Program-made: the position numbers and the translations under genes | Assembly: GCF_003144405.1 (NCBI RefSeq) | Contig: NZ_PENW01000031.1 | Coordinates: forward strand, 62,001 to 126,000 | Length of the DNA stretch: 64,000 nucleotides | Direction: 5' to 3' | DNA from: Proteus cibi | GTDB lineage: Bacteria > Pseudomonadota > Gammaproteobacteria > Enterobacterales > Enterobacteriaceae | Part shown: positions 18,925 to 27,170 of the stretch, piece after piece | How positions within the stretch are numbered: the first letter of the stretch is position 1 | How the letters are laid out: each line of letters starts with the position of its first letter | The notes under the pieces: generated by a model | Told to the model about the DNA's origin: nothing | Databases searched by the model: none | Seen by the model: only the letters and a program-made list of their open reading frames with translations

Positions 18925-19022
18925 ATGTTCTCACTTTTTGATGAATAATTTATCACTTCTGTTTTTGGCACATATTTACAATTCTGCCAATCCCTCTTGA
19001 TGCCTGATGTAGCAAAAATACC

Positions 19023-19036
19023 TTGATGTAGATCAG
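19023..19036 (+). promoter_or_regulatory. FNR-like site upstream of nrdD
   Basis: TTGATGTAGATCAG differs from the FNR consensus TTGAT-N4-ATCAA only in the last base. FNR activation of nrdDG without oxygen is established in E. coli; the position here, upstream of the NrdR boxes, is consistent. Confidence 0.65.
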
Positions 19037-19063
19037 TTTTAATGAAGATTATTTCCCTTTCAA

Positions 19064-19111
19064 TTACTATATATTGTGCTTTAATACATATCGACATACA
19101 ACATATAGTAA
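19064..19111 (+). promoter_or_regulatory. Tandem NrdR boxes upstream of nrdD
   Basis: Box 1 (19064-19079, core CTATATATTG) and box 2 (19096-19111, core CAACATATAG) fit the NrdR consensus acaCwAtATaTwGtgt. Their starts are 32 bp apart, about three helical turns, the spacing typical of functional pairs. NrdR represses ribonucleotide reductase operons in response to ATP/dATP. Confidence 0.8.
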
Positions 19112-19206
19112 TTATACACATCTTATCCACAATAAGCCTGAATGCTGTGCCATCACCTGTTTTTATGGGATTTGAGCCTGTGGATAAATAGTTAAGGAGC
19201 AAGATT

Positions 19207-21345
19207 GTGAAAACCATAGTGATAAAACGAGACGGATGTAAAGTCTCTTTTGACCAAACCCGCATCAGCGATGCTATCAAAAGAGCCGCCGTAGCTTGTG
19301 AGATCACTGATGATGATTATTGCGTATCCGTCGCTCAATCTGTTTCACAATCTCTCGCAGGACGTTCGAATGTCGATATCCGTGAGATCCAAGACGCCGT
19401 AGAAAATCAGCTGATGGCTGGTGAGCATAAAGATGTCGCCAGAGCCTATATTGAATACCGTCATGACCGAGATGTTGCTCGTGAGCAACGTGGAAGACTA
19501 ACTCAGGAAATCCGAGGTCTTATCGAACAAAGTGATGTCTCTATTCTGCATGAAAATGCGAATAAAGACAGTAAGGTTATCCCTACCCAGCGTGATTTAC
19601 TTGCGGGTATAGTGGCTAAACATTACGCAAAATTGCATATCCTGCCAAGAGATGTGGTACTCGCTCATGAGCGTGGCGAAATTCATTATCATGATCTCGA
19701 TTATTCACCGTTTTTCCCTATGTTTAACTGTATGCTGATTGACCTTAAAGGCATGTTAAACAATGGTTTTAAAATGGGAAATGCGGAAATAGAACCGCCA
19801 AAATCCATTTCAACAGCAACAGCCGTAACTGCACAAATTATCGCACAAGTGGCAAGCCATATTTATGGCGGTACGACGATAAATCGTATCGATGAAGTAT
19901 TAGCGCCGTTTGTAAAATCAAGTTATGACAAACACTATAAAGTCGCGCAAGAATGGCAAATTGCTGATAAAGAAGCTTATGCTAATGCACGCACTGAAAA
20001 AGAGTGTTACGACGCATTCCAATCTTTAGAGTATGAAGTTAATACACTACATACTGCTAACGGACAAACACCTTTTGTCACTTTTGGTTTTGGCCTTGGC
20101 ATGTCAAAAGAAGCACGTTTAATTCAACGCTCTATACTTGAAAATCGTATGGCAGGTTTAGGAAAAAATCGAAAAACAGCCGTTTTCCCTAAACTCGTTT
20201 TTGCCATTAAAGATGGCTTAAACCATAAATTTGGTGATCCTAATTACGATATCAAACAACTTGCTCTTGAATGTGCAAGTAAACGCATGTATCCCGATAT
20301 CTTAAATTACGATCAAGTCGTTAAAGTAACGGGGTCATTTAAAACGCCAATGGGTTGCCGTAGCTTCTTAGGTGTTTACGAAGAAAATGGTGAGATGATC
20401 CATGAAGGTCGTAATAATCTAGGTGTTATCAGCCTAAACTTACCGCGTATTGCTATTGAAGCACAAGGTGATGAAGCGACATTCTGGTCACTACTTGATG
20501 ATCGCCTCGAATTAGCGAAAAAAGCACTGATGACACGCATTGCACGTTTAGAAAACGTCAAAGCACGTGTTGCCCCAATCCTTTATATGGAGGGAGCGTG
20601 CGGTGTTCGCTTAAAAGCAGATGATAATGTGGCTGAAATCTTTAAAAATGGCAGAGCCTCAATCTCATTAGGTTATATCGGTGTCCATGAAACCATTAAT
20701 GCACTGTTTGGCACTCAAACACACGTTTTTGACGACGAGACCTTAAGAGAAAAAGCCGTAGCGATTATCAATCGTCTACGTGAAGCTACAGATCAGTGGA
20801 AAGCGGAGACTGGTTATGGCTTTAGCCTTTACAGCACACCAAGTGAAAATTTATGTGATCGCTTCTGTCGTTTAGATGCAGCTGAATTTGGCATTATTCC
20901 TGGTGTTACAGATAAAGGTTATTACACCAACAGCTTCCACTTAGATGTTGAAAAGAAAGTAAACCCATACGATAAATTAGACTTTGAAGCGCCTTATCCT
21001 CCTTTAGCTAATGGCGGTTTTATCTGTTATGGCGAATACCCTAACCTACAACATAACCTCAAAGCCTTAGAAGATGTTTGGGATTATAGCTATACCCGAG
21101 TTCCTTACTATGGCACTAATACGCCAATTGATGAGTGTTATGACTGTGGTTTTACAGGTGAGTTTGCTTGTACCAGTAAAGGTTTTACTTGTCCTCGTTG
21201 TGGTAATCACAACCCTGCAAGAGTCTCTGTTATTCGTCGTGTCTGTGGATATTTAGGCAGCCCAGACTCACGTCCATTTAATGCAGGTAAACAAGAAGAA
21301 GTTAAGCGTCGTGTGAAACATCTAGCAAATGGTCAGTTAGGTTAA
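19207..21345 (+). CDS. nrdD: Anaerobic ribonucleoside-triphosphate reductase
   Basis: This 712-residue glycyl-radical enzyme reduces ribonucleoside triphosphates to deoxy forms without oxygen. An N-terminal ATP-cone (about 3-95) senses dATP/ATP. The central body carries the substrate and cysteine residues. A C-terminal zinc site has two CxxC pairs (CYDC and CPRC, about 645-665), followed by the radical loop RRVCGYLGS with Gly near 682. The start is GTG 19207 behind AAGGAG. nrdG follows after 4 bases. NrdR and FNR-like sites lie upstream. Confidence 0.98.
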   Translation: MKTIVIKRDGCKVSFDQTRISDAIKRAAVACEITDDDYCVSVAQSVSQSLAGRSNVDIREIQDAVENQLMAGEHKDVARAYIEYRHDRDVAREQRGRLTQEIRGLIEQSDVSILHENANKDSKVIPTQRDLLAGIVAKHYAKLHILPRDVVLAHERGEIHYHDLDYSPFFPMFNCMLIDLKGMLNNGFKMGNAEIEPPKSISTATAVTAQIIAQVASHIYGGTTINRIDEVLAPFVKSSYDKHYKVAQEWQIADKEAYANARTEKECYDAFQSLEYEVNTLHTANGQTPFVTFGFGLGMSKEARLIQRSILENRMAGLGKNRKTAVFPKLVFAIKDGLNHKFGDPNYDIKQLALECASKRMYPDILNYDQVVKVTGSFKTPMGCRSFLGVYEENGEMIHEGRNNLGVISLNLPRIAIEAQGDEATFWSLLDDRLELAKKALMTRIARLENVKARVAPILYMEGACGVRLKADDNVAEIFKNGRASISLGYIGVHETINALFGTQTHVFDDETLREKAVAIINRLREATDQWKAETGYGFSLYSTPSENLCDRFCRLDAAEFGIIPGVTDKGYYTNSFHLDVEKKVNPYDKLDFEAPYPPLANGGFICYGEYPNLQHNLKALEDVWDYSYTRVPYYGTNTPIDECYDCGFTGEFACTSKGFTCPRCGNHNPARVSVIRRVCGYLGSPDSRPFNAGKQEEVKRRVKHLANGQLG

Positions 21346-21349
21346 CAGT

Positions 21350-21814
21350 GTGAATTATCATCAATATTACCCTGTTGATGTGGTCAATGGCCCAGGTACT
21401 CGTTGCACCCTGTTCGTTGCAGGGTGCATACACCAATGCCGAGGCTGTTATAACAAATCAACGTGGTCATTAACGTCAGGCAAGCCATTTACACAAGAAG
21501 TGGAAGATCAGATCATCGCTGATCTCCAAGACAGTCGGATTAAACGACAAGGATTATCACTTTCAGGTGGCGATCCTCTACACCCTCAAAATCTTTCTGC
21601 TATATTAAAATTGGTACTACGTATTAAAACGGAATGCCCTGATAAAGATATTTGGGTTTGGACTGGCTACTTACTGGCTGACTTAACCCCAGAGCAGCAA
21701 GAAGTCGTTAACCATATTAACGTACTGATTGATGGGAAGTTCGTACAAGAACTTTATGATCCCGCATTACTGTGGCGTGGTAGTAGTAATCAGGTGATCC
21801 ATAAATTGAAATAA
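21350..21814 (+). CDS. nrdG: Anaerobic ribonucleotide reductase activating protein (radical SAM)
   Basis: This 154-residue radical-SAM activase makes the glycyl radical on NrdD using S-adenosylmethionine and a 4Fe-4S cluster. The cluster motif CIHQCRGC (CxxxCxxC, about 26-33) and the glycine-rich SLSGGDPLHP (about 65-74) are visible. GTG start at 21350 gives MNYHQYYPVDVVNGPGTRC. It is cotranscribed with nrdD. Confidence 0.97.
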   Translation: MNYHQYYPVDVVNGPGTRCTLFVAGCIHQCRGCYNKSTWSLTSGKPFTQEVEDQIIADLQDSRIKRQGLSLSGGDPLHPQNLSAILKLVLRIKTECPDKDIWVWTGYLLADLTPEQQEVVNHINVLIDGKFVQELYDPALLWRGSSNQVIHKLK

Positions 21815-21840
21815 TACACATTGAATTAACTGGAGGATGT

Positions 21841-22050
21841 ATGCCTTTAAGTGATAATAAATATGTAAGCTTTTCTGAAGATCATGAACTGAACTACCAT
21901 TTAAAAAAATGGGGTAAGAAGCAATCTAAAGCGAACCGAGAACAACTCGTGAAGCTAGGCACCGAATTGAAAAAGAAACTCGGTGCTAAACATCTCCAGC
22001 ATACTGAAATAGATGCTGAGATAGAAAAAAATCTTTCATCATTTGAGTAA
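21841..22050 (+). CDS. Small charged protein of unknown function
   Basis: This 69-residue cytoplasmic protein has a strong ribosome site (TGGAGG, 6 bases before ATG) and its own terminator, so it is probably real. It is rich in Lys and Glu, with a long helical middle (about 15-50) and no cysteine, signal peptide or membrane segment. It lies 26 bases after nrdG on the same strand and may be cotranscribed with nrdDG, which would tie its expression to anaerobic growth. I do not recognise the family. Confidence 0.7.
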   Translation: MPLSDNKYVSFSEDHELNYHLKKWGKKQSKANREQLVKLGTELKKKLGAKHLQHTEIDAEIEKNLSSFE

Positions 22051-22055
22051 TCCTT

Positions 22056-22085
22056 AAAAGCCCATTTATATAATGGGCTTTTTTC
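22056..22085 (+). terminator. Terminator after the 69-residue gene
   Basis: AAAAGCCCATT and AATGGGCTTTTTT form a clean stem with a short loop. Confidence 0.9.
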
Positions 22086-22211
22086 TCTTACCACTCTGAC
22101 CTAATCACGTCCGTTATCAAATGCGAATCATTTTCAAAAAAGATAGTCAAAGTAATTAGTTTTGTTTTATTATTAACTCTCTTGACTATTCTTTTTATGA
22201 TGATATTTGAT

Positions 22212-22496
22212 ATGAAATTAGCACTCCTCCCTTTATTTTCAATGGTTTTACTGTCGGGTTGCAGCAGTACTTGGGAACCCAAAGGTATATCCGATTACAC
22301 ATTACAAGAAGCAAAGCTCATTTGCGATCTTGATGCTAATACTCGCTACCCTATCCGCAAAGAAGTGCTACAACGTACCGTTTATCATGATGTGCAAAAG
22401 ACGTGTCGAAAAGATGATAAAGACCACTGTGGTGATAAAAAAACCTACACTGAACGTGTCCCAATGACAGAAAGCTATGTTGAAGACATCAATTAA
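22212..22496 (+). CDS. Putative small lipoprotein, unknown function
   Basis: From ATG 22212 this is a 94-residue precursor with signal MKLALLPLFSMVLLSGC, a good lipobox (LSGC, Cys17). The mature part of about 78 residues has three further cysteines (ICDL, KTCRK, DHCGD) that could pair, and is rich in Lys, Asp and Thr. Upstream in-frame starts at 22182, 22197 and 22200 would lengthen the signal; no strong ribosome site separates them. It lies at the junction between two blocks that are apart in E. coli. Family not recognised. Confidence 0.6.
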   Translation: MKLALLPLFSMVLLSGCSSTWEPKGISDYTLQEAKLICDLDANTRYPIRKEVLQRTVYHDVQKTCRKDDKDHCGDKKTYTERVPMTESYVEDIN

Positions 22497-22599
22497 GAAG
22501 ACAGAAGAACCTTCTATACCTCATGTATGTCTTTAAAAGGGTGGGAACAGAAAAATCATTACTTTTGGGAATAAAAGAAATTGGAGAAAAACAATCAGC

Positions 22600-23040
22600 T
22601 TAATCACGTTGCCAATAGAGCTTAGTACCAAAACCTAATTGATTATTGACCATCTTAATTTCTTGTAATTGTAATTCCCATAAAGGCACCTGGATGGCGG
22701 CTAATGCGACAGGAAAGCGTAAACAATAATGTTTTCTTGCGTTGATGTCGTCCTTACCAGCCAATAAAGCAACCGAACCTGTAAATTGAATCCCTTGCAG
22801 ATCGGATACTGCAATTTCTTGTGTGCTAATACTTCCTGAAACAAATAAATTTTTCTGCATCATTTGAGCATGACGCGTTTTCTTTTCAGAAAGAAAAACA
22901 AGCCTCATCTGATTTTCATCAAACCAATAAAAACAATTTGCGCACCAAATATCCTCTAATGAACACGTTGTACATAAGGTAAATACATGGTTATTACGTA
23001 TATATTGTTTAATTATTTTGATCGAGTCTAGAGAAGACAT
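22600..23040 (-). CDS. yhbP: YhbP-like UPF0306 / PNPOx-fold protein
   Basis: This 146-residue protein of the split-barrel flavin-binding type (pyridoxamine-phosphate oxidase-like) is similar to E. coli YhbP, of unknown function. Conserved segments include IWCANCFYWFDE (about 31-42), LSEKKTRHAQMM (about 50-61) and the C-terminal IKMVNNQLGFGTKLYWQRD. An extended frame from 23061 exists; ATG 23040 behind ACAGGT matches the family start. It is followed in the same neighbourhood by yhbQ, yhbS and ubiT as in E. coli. Confidence 0.85.
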   Translation of the reverse strand: MSSLDSIKIIKQYIRNNHVFTLCTTCSLEDIWCANCFYWFDENQMRLVFLSEKKTRHAQMMQKNLFVSGSISTQEIAVSDLQGIQFTGSVALLAGKDDINARKHYCLRFPVALAAIQVPLWELQLQEIKMVNNQLGFGTKLYWQRD

Positions 23041-23059
23041 AATATACCTGTTTAGATAC

Positions 23060-23108
23060 AAAAAGAGACGCTGTTTAGGTGATAATTATATCATCAAAAC
23101 GAGCGTCT
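23060..23108 (-). terminator. Hairpin terminator after the BhsA-like gene
   Basis: On the minus strand AGACGCT-C-GTTTTGATGATA pairs with a partner ending GCGTCT across a short AT loop, followed by CTTTTT. The long imperfect stem lies 20 bases upstream of the yhbP start, so yhbP needs its own promoter or readthrough. Confidence 0.6.
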
Positions 23109-23154
23109 TACCGCGTGTCTCTTATTACAGGTTATTTATCGCAATCAGTTAAAA

Positions 23155-23406
23155 TTAACGATAAATCTCAGCATTTACAGTGAGATAATCATCACCTGTT
23201 GCGCCAACAACTTTAAAACCTTTTGCGCCTTCATCTTTTGCGATTTGAGCAATTTTGGTGGTTAAACCATCCAGAGTATCACTACCAGTGATTGTGATAT
23301 ACTCACCATTAACTGAAGGGCTTTTTGATACACTATCAGATGCAAATGAACCAAATGAAACAGCACTTAAAGCTAATGTAGCAGCGATTAATGTAGATTT
23401 TTTCAT
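23155..23406 (-). CDS. BhsA/McbA-like periplasmic DUF1471 (YhcN family) protein
   Basis: This 83-residue precursor has a signal peptide MKKSTLIAATLALSAVSFGSFA and a mature DUF1471 domain of about 60 residues ending DDYLTVNAEIYR, the typical close of the family. DUF1471 proteins are small periplasmic or outer-membrane proteins of enterobacteria linked to stress and biofilm (BhsA, McbA, YhcN, YdgH). ATG 23406 follows TTGGAG with good spacing; the longer frame is not used. E. coli does not, to my memory, have a member at this exact place. Confidence 0.85.
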   Translation of the reverse strand: MKKSTLIAATLALSAVSFGSFASDSVSKSPSVNGEYITITGSDTLDGLTTKIAQIAKDEGAKGFKVVGATGDDYLTVNAEIYR

Positions 23407-23690
23407 AATAAACTCCAAATAAATTCTAATTTTGTTAGGTATCGCGGAGTGTCTCTCTGTGATGTGGATCATATTATGCGCTTTAATTTAACTTTAAAAT
23501 TAGCAATAATTGCTGTTCATTTTCAAAAAATTTGAATATTATTTTATAAATAACAAATCTTTCTGTCACAAATATTTCACAACATATTGATATGCTTAAT
23601 AGATTTCATTTTAATAAAGCTATAAATTACTCAATTCAAAAATTAAGAAATATTATTTATCAAAAGAGAAAGTAGCACGAAAAGGAAAAA

Positions 23691-23978
23691 ATGATGACTG
23701 ATACAGTGTGGTCACTCTATATTGTTAGAAATCGTCTTGGCTATCTTTATACAGGGATCACGACAAATGTTGAGCGACGTTTTACTCAACACCAGAATGG
23801 AACCGGTGCTAAAGCACTGAAAGGGAAAGGACCATTGTTATTAGAGTTTCATTGCCAAATAGGCTCTCGGCAACGTGCATCTCAACTTGAATACCAATTA
23901 AAACAATTAAAAAAAATACAAAAAGAAAAGCTGATCAAAGACCAGCCTTCAGACATTGTGTTGTATTTAACACGATAG
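23691..23978 (+). CDS. yhbQ: GIY-YIG domain protein YhbQ
   Basis: This 95-residue single GIY-YIG nuclease-like domain has [16 protein letters not shown] (about 9-24), where Y and YTG form the signature, followed by [10 protein letters not shown] (about 26-35) with the catalytic-type Arg and His. E. coli YhbQ has been linked to DNA damage or repair, but its target is uncertain. Starts at 23691 and 23694 are both possible; AAAAGGAAAAA lies just upstream. It is convergent with yhbS, 13 bases apart. Confidence 0.92.
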   Translation: MMTDTVWSLYIVRNRLGYLYTGITTNVERRFTQHQNGTGAKALKGKGPLLLEFHCQIGSRQRASQLEYQLKQLKKIQKEKLIKDQPSDIVLYLTR

Positions 23979-23991
23979 GCTACCTGTTCGA

Positions 23992-24495
23992 TTAAACCTC
24001 ATCAAATAATGGCGAGAAATTCACTAAACCATGAATATTCTCAACATTACCATTATCGAGAGCATAGAACTGAAATGCCTCTTCTGTATCAGGCCATTTG
24101 CAATGCAACCCTTGTGATTTTGCAGGAATGAAGCCTGACTTTTGATAGTATGCTGGCTCACCTAATACCACCACGGCGCCATAACCAAATTCATTTAGGC
24201 TATCTAACCCTTCATTAATCAGTTGGCGCCCAATACCTTGGTTCTGGAAATCAGGTGCAACAGCAAGAGGCGCAAGCCCTACCCACTGGCAATCTACACC
24301 ATCAATATCAACCGGTGTAAAGCCAATGTAACCCATAACGTGACCTTCATCATCGACTGCGACCATACCTAATGTCAGCAGTCCCTCTTCTCGTAAATGT
24401 CCCACTAAATCAGCTTCTGCACCGGTAGGAAATGCTTGACGTAAAAGGTTATCAATAGCTGGAATATCAACGGGAATTTCAACACGTATTAGCAT
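23992..24495 (-). CDS. yhbS: GNAT N-acetyltransferase YhbS
   Basis: This 167-residue GNAT protein has the acetyl-CoA loop FQNQGIGRQLI (about 82-92) after the APLAVAP strand, and YYQKSGFIP near 120. Length equals E. coli YhbS. Substrate unknown. Its start overlaps the end of ubiT by 7 bases, so the two are likely translationally coupled. Confidence 0.93.
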   Translation of the reverse strand: MLIRVEIPVDIPAIDNLLRQAFPTGAEADLVGHLREEGLLTLGMVAVDDEGHVMGYIGFTPVDIDGVDCQWVGLAPLAVAPDFQNQGIGRQLINEGLDSLNEFGYGAVVVLGEPAYYQKSGFIPAKSQGLHCKWPDTEEAFQFYALDNGNVENIHGLVNFSPLFDEV

Positions 24496-25022
24496 GAAGT
24501 TGAGCTCAGTTCATGGCTATGTAGAGTGTCTTCTTTTTCTTCTTGAAGTCCACTTTTTACAAATTCAGCCAGTTGTAATAAACCAAAACGCAACACAGAT
24601 GGCATTGAGTCTAATTCAATTGCGTCCATCAGGTTCTTAACATATAACCCAAGTTCTGTATCACCCTCAATTTGTAGACGACGTTGGAAAAATAAGGTGT
24701 CAGGATCTTCTTTGCGAGCAGCAATTAAAATAAGATCATTAGCATTTCCACTAAAGCTGACATCTTCTTTTTCTAAGCGACTGACCACTAATTTATCATC
24801 ACGAACACTGATAAACCACTGTAAATGTAAGTCTCTTATTTCTACTTTCAGCCACTTATCTTCTAAAAAGTGTAAATCACCTTCCGCTAACGATTCACGA
24901 AACTGCCAACTTAAAAACTGCTCTAAGATGTCGCGTTGCAAGGCAAATGGGGTGACTTGTAAGGGATAACGTAAAAAACGAGGTCCCTCTTTAACCAAGT
25001 GGGTACGAATTTTGTTAAACAC
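24489..25022 (-). CDS. ubiT: Ubiquinone anaerobic biosynthesis accessory factor UbiT (SCP2 domain)
   Basis: This 177-residue SCP2-type lipid-binding protein, formerly YhbT, works with UbiU and UbiV in oxygen-independent ubiquinone synthesis, probably by holding the hydrophobic intermediate. The SCP2 fold spans about 35-145, with LHLQWFISVRDDKLVVSR and the sterol-carrier-like DTLFFQRRLQIEGDTELGL as its best blocks. It is divergent from ubiUV with 210 bases between, which should contain both promoters. Confidence 0.93.
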   Translation of the reverse strand: MFNKIRTHLVKEGPRFLRYPLQVTPFALQRDILEQFLSWQFRESLAEGDLHFLEDKWLKVEIRDLHLQWFISVRDDKLVVSRLEKEDVSFSGNANDLILIAARKEDPDTLFFQRRLQIEGDTELGLYVKNLMDAIELDSMPSVLRFGLLQLAEFVKSGLQEEKEDTLHSHELSSTSC

Positions 25023-25130
25023 GTTCGGACTCCTATAAAGAAAATTACGGGCTATTGTGCCAGATATAGACAGATATTCTGCGATCCTATATCAATATTC
25101 AGTTAATCCGTCGCTCACATTTTGAGTTCT

Positions 25131-25144
25131 TTGATTTTACTTAA
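25131..25144 (+). promoter_or_regulatory. Weak FNR-like half site between ubiT and ubiU
   Basis: TTGATTTTACTTAA carries a perfect TTGAT half and a poor second half (CTTAA for ATCAA). FNR control of ubiUV is reported in E. coli; this site alone is weak support. Confidence 0.25.
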
Positions 25145-25238
25145 GCAAAAAACAGCGTTCTCTGCCCTAAATCAAAACCTTTTTTTATCTTGCTCATTAC
25201 AATTTCTGATCATTCTTAATTTCTAAAGGGAAGTGAAG

Positions 25239-26234
25239 ATGGAATTGCTGTGCCCTGCGGGTAATTTACCTGCCTTAAAAGCGGCCATAGATAATGGTGC
25301 GGATGCCGTTTATATCGGCTTAAAAGATGATACTAATGCAAGACATTTTGCGGGTCTGAATTTCACAGAAAAGAAATTACAAGAAGCGGTTAATTATGTT
25401 CATCGCCACCAGCGAAAATTGCATATTGCAATAAACACCTTTGCTCATCCTGATGGATTTGAACGCTGGCAAAAAGCTGTTGATATGGCGGCATCTTTAG
25501 GTGCTGATGCGCTTATTTTGGCGGATATTGCTATGCTCGAGTACGCTGCGGAACGTTACCCTCATATTGAACGTCATGTTTCAGTGCAAGCTTCAGCAAC
25601 CAATACACAAGCTATTGAATTTTATCAACGTAACTTCGATGTAGCACGTATCGTTCTTCCTCGTGTTCTATCTCTTCATCAAGTCAAACAATTAGCACAA
25701 ACGAGCCCAGTACCTTTAGAAGTTTTTGCCTTTGGTAGTTTATGTATTATGGCGGAAGGTCGATGCTATCTCTCTTCTTATTTAACAGGCGAATCCCCTA
25801 ATACGGTAGGTGCTTGCTCCCCCGCTCGTTTTGTACGTTGGCAACAAACACCACAAGGAATGGAATCTCGCCTTAATGATGTACTTATCGACCGCTATTC
25901 ACCCAATGAAAATGCTGGTTACCCCACATTGTGCAAAGGGCGCTACTTTGTTGATGACCACTGTTATCACGCATTAGAAGAGCCAACAAGCCTCAATACA
26001 CTTTCTCTATTACCTGAGTTAATGGCGATGAATATTGCATCCGTCAAAATTGAAGGTCGTCAACGCAGCCCTGCTTATGTCACAGAAGTTGCACGAGTTT
26101 GGCGCGCGGCAATTGATCAATGCAAAAAAGATCCTCAACGTTTTAGCACAAACCCGCATTGGATGAATGCATTAGGAAAAATTTCAGAAGGAACACAAAC
26201 AACATTGGGTGCTTATCACCGTAAATGGCAATAA
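25239..26234 (+). CDS. ubiU: Ubiquinone biosynthesis protein UbiU (U32 peptidase-like)
   Basis: This 331-residue U32-family protein (formerly YhbU) forms a heterodimer with UbiV and carries a 4Fe-4S cluster. Together they allow hydroxylation of the ubiquinone ring without O2. MELLCPAGNLPALKAAIDNGAD is the U32 start. The cluster cysteines are visible in FGSLCIMAEGRCYLSS (about 166-181), GACSPARF (about 193) and TLCKGRYF (about 232). ATG 25239 (MELLCPAG) lies 7 bases after GGAAGTG; the frame also has an ATG two codons earlier. ubiV follows after 13 bases. Confidence 0.95.
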   Translation: MELLCPAGNLPALKAAIDNGADAVYIGLKDDTNARHFAGLNFTEKKLQEAVNYVHRHQRKLHIAINTFAHPDGFERWQKAVDMAASLGADALILADIAMLEYAAERYPHIERHVSVQASATNTQAIEFYQRNFDVARIVLPRVLSLHQVKQLAQTSPVPLEVFAFGSLCIMAEGRCYLSSYLTGESPNTVGACSPARFVRWQQTPQGMESRLNDVLIDRYSPNENAGYPTLCKGRYFVDDHCYHALEEPTSLNTLSLLPELMAMNIASVKIEGRQRSPAYVTEVARVWRAAIDQCKKDPQRFSTNPHWMNALGKISEGTQTTLGAYHRKWQ

Positions 26235-26247
26235 TAAGGATAAGTAA

Positions 26248-27126
26248 ATGAAATACGCATTAGGCTCTGTACTTTATTATTGGCAAAAAGAGACACTTGA
26301 AGCGTTCTATGAAAAAGCAAAACAGTGTGATGCTGATATTATTTATTTAGGTGAAACGGTTTGTAGTAAACGTCGAGACACCAAGCCCCAAGATTGGATA
26401 AATCTTGCCAAAGAAGTGGCAACAAGTGGCAAACAAGTAGTTCTTTCAACCTTAGCATTATTACAAGCACCTTCTGAATTGAAAGAAATTGCTAAGCTAG
26501 TTGATAACGGTGAATTTTTAGTTGAAGCACATGATTTTGGTGTGATCAATATGCTTTACGAGCGCCATCTTCCTTTCGTCGCAGGGCATGGGCTTAACTG
26601 CTACAACGCTTATGCACTACGTTTATTGCATAAGCAAGGCATGATGCGTTGGTGTATGCCAGTTGAACTTTCTCGTGAGTGGTTAAATAATCTTTTAAAT
26701 CAATGCGAAGACTTAGGTATCCGCCATAAGTTTGAAGTTGAAGTATTGGCTTATGGGCATCTTCCTTTAGCCTATTCAGCACGTTGTTTTACTGCTCGTT
26801 CTGAAAATCGTTCTAAAGACGATTGTGAAACTTGTTGTGTAAAATACCCACAAGGTCGTGAAGTATTATCACAAGAAAATCAGCAAGTATTTGTGCTTAA
26901 TGGCATTCAAACACAAAGTGGTTATTGTTATAACTTGGGTAACGATCAAGCTTCAATGGCAGGTTTAGTTGATATTGTTCGCCTTTCACCAGAATCAGAC
27001 GCGATTTTCGATACATTACAACAATTTCGCCAAAATCAACAAGGTCAACAACCACTGACAACCGTTCATCACCATGACTGTAATGGCTATTGGCGTAAGT
27101 TGGCTGGATTAGAATTAGTAGAGTAA
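26248..27126 (+). CDS. ubiV: Ubiquinone biosynthesis protein UbiV (U32 peptidase-like)
   Basis: This 292-residue partner of UbiU (formerly YhbV) also binds a 4Fe-4S cluster. Candidate ligands are ETVCSKRR (about Cys39), ARCFTARSENRS (about 178) and DDCETCCVKYP (about 190-196), the same spacing as in the E. coli protein. It acts in the cytoplasm with UbiU and UbiT to make ubiquinone anaerobically. It is second gene of ubiUV, ended by a bidirectional terminator. Confidence 0.95.
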   Translation: MKYALGSVLYYWQKETLEAFYEKAKQCDADIIYLGETVCSKRRDTKPQDWINLAKEVATSGKQVVLSTLALLQAPSELKEIAKLVDNGEFLVEAHDFGVINMLYERHLPFVAGHGLNCYNAYALRLLHKQGMMRWCMPVELSREWLNNLLNQCEDLGIRHKFEVEVLAYGHLPLAYSARCFTARSENRSKDDCETCCVKYPQGREVLSQENQQVFVLNGIQTQSGYCYNLGNDQASMAGLVDIVRLSPESDAIFDTLQQFRQNQQGQQPLTTVHHHDCNGYWRKLAGLELVE

Positions 27127-27145
27127 AAATATAATATGTTGGAAT

Positions 27146-27170
27146 AAAAAGCCCTTATGGGCTTTTTATT
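27146..27170. terminator. Bidirectional terminator between ubiV and the exporter operon
   Basis: AAAAAGCCC, TTAT, GGGCTTTTT forms a hairpin with T runs both ways. It overlaps the stop codon of the convergent permease gene. Confidence 0.88.
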
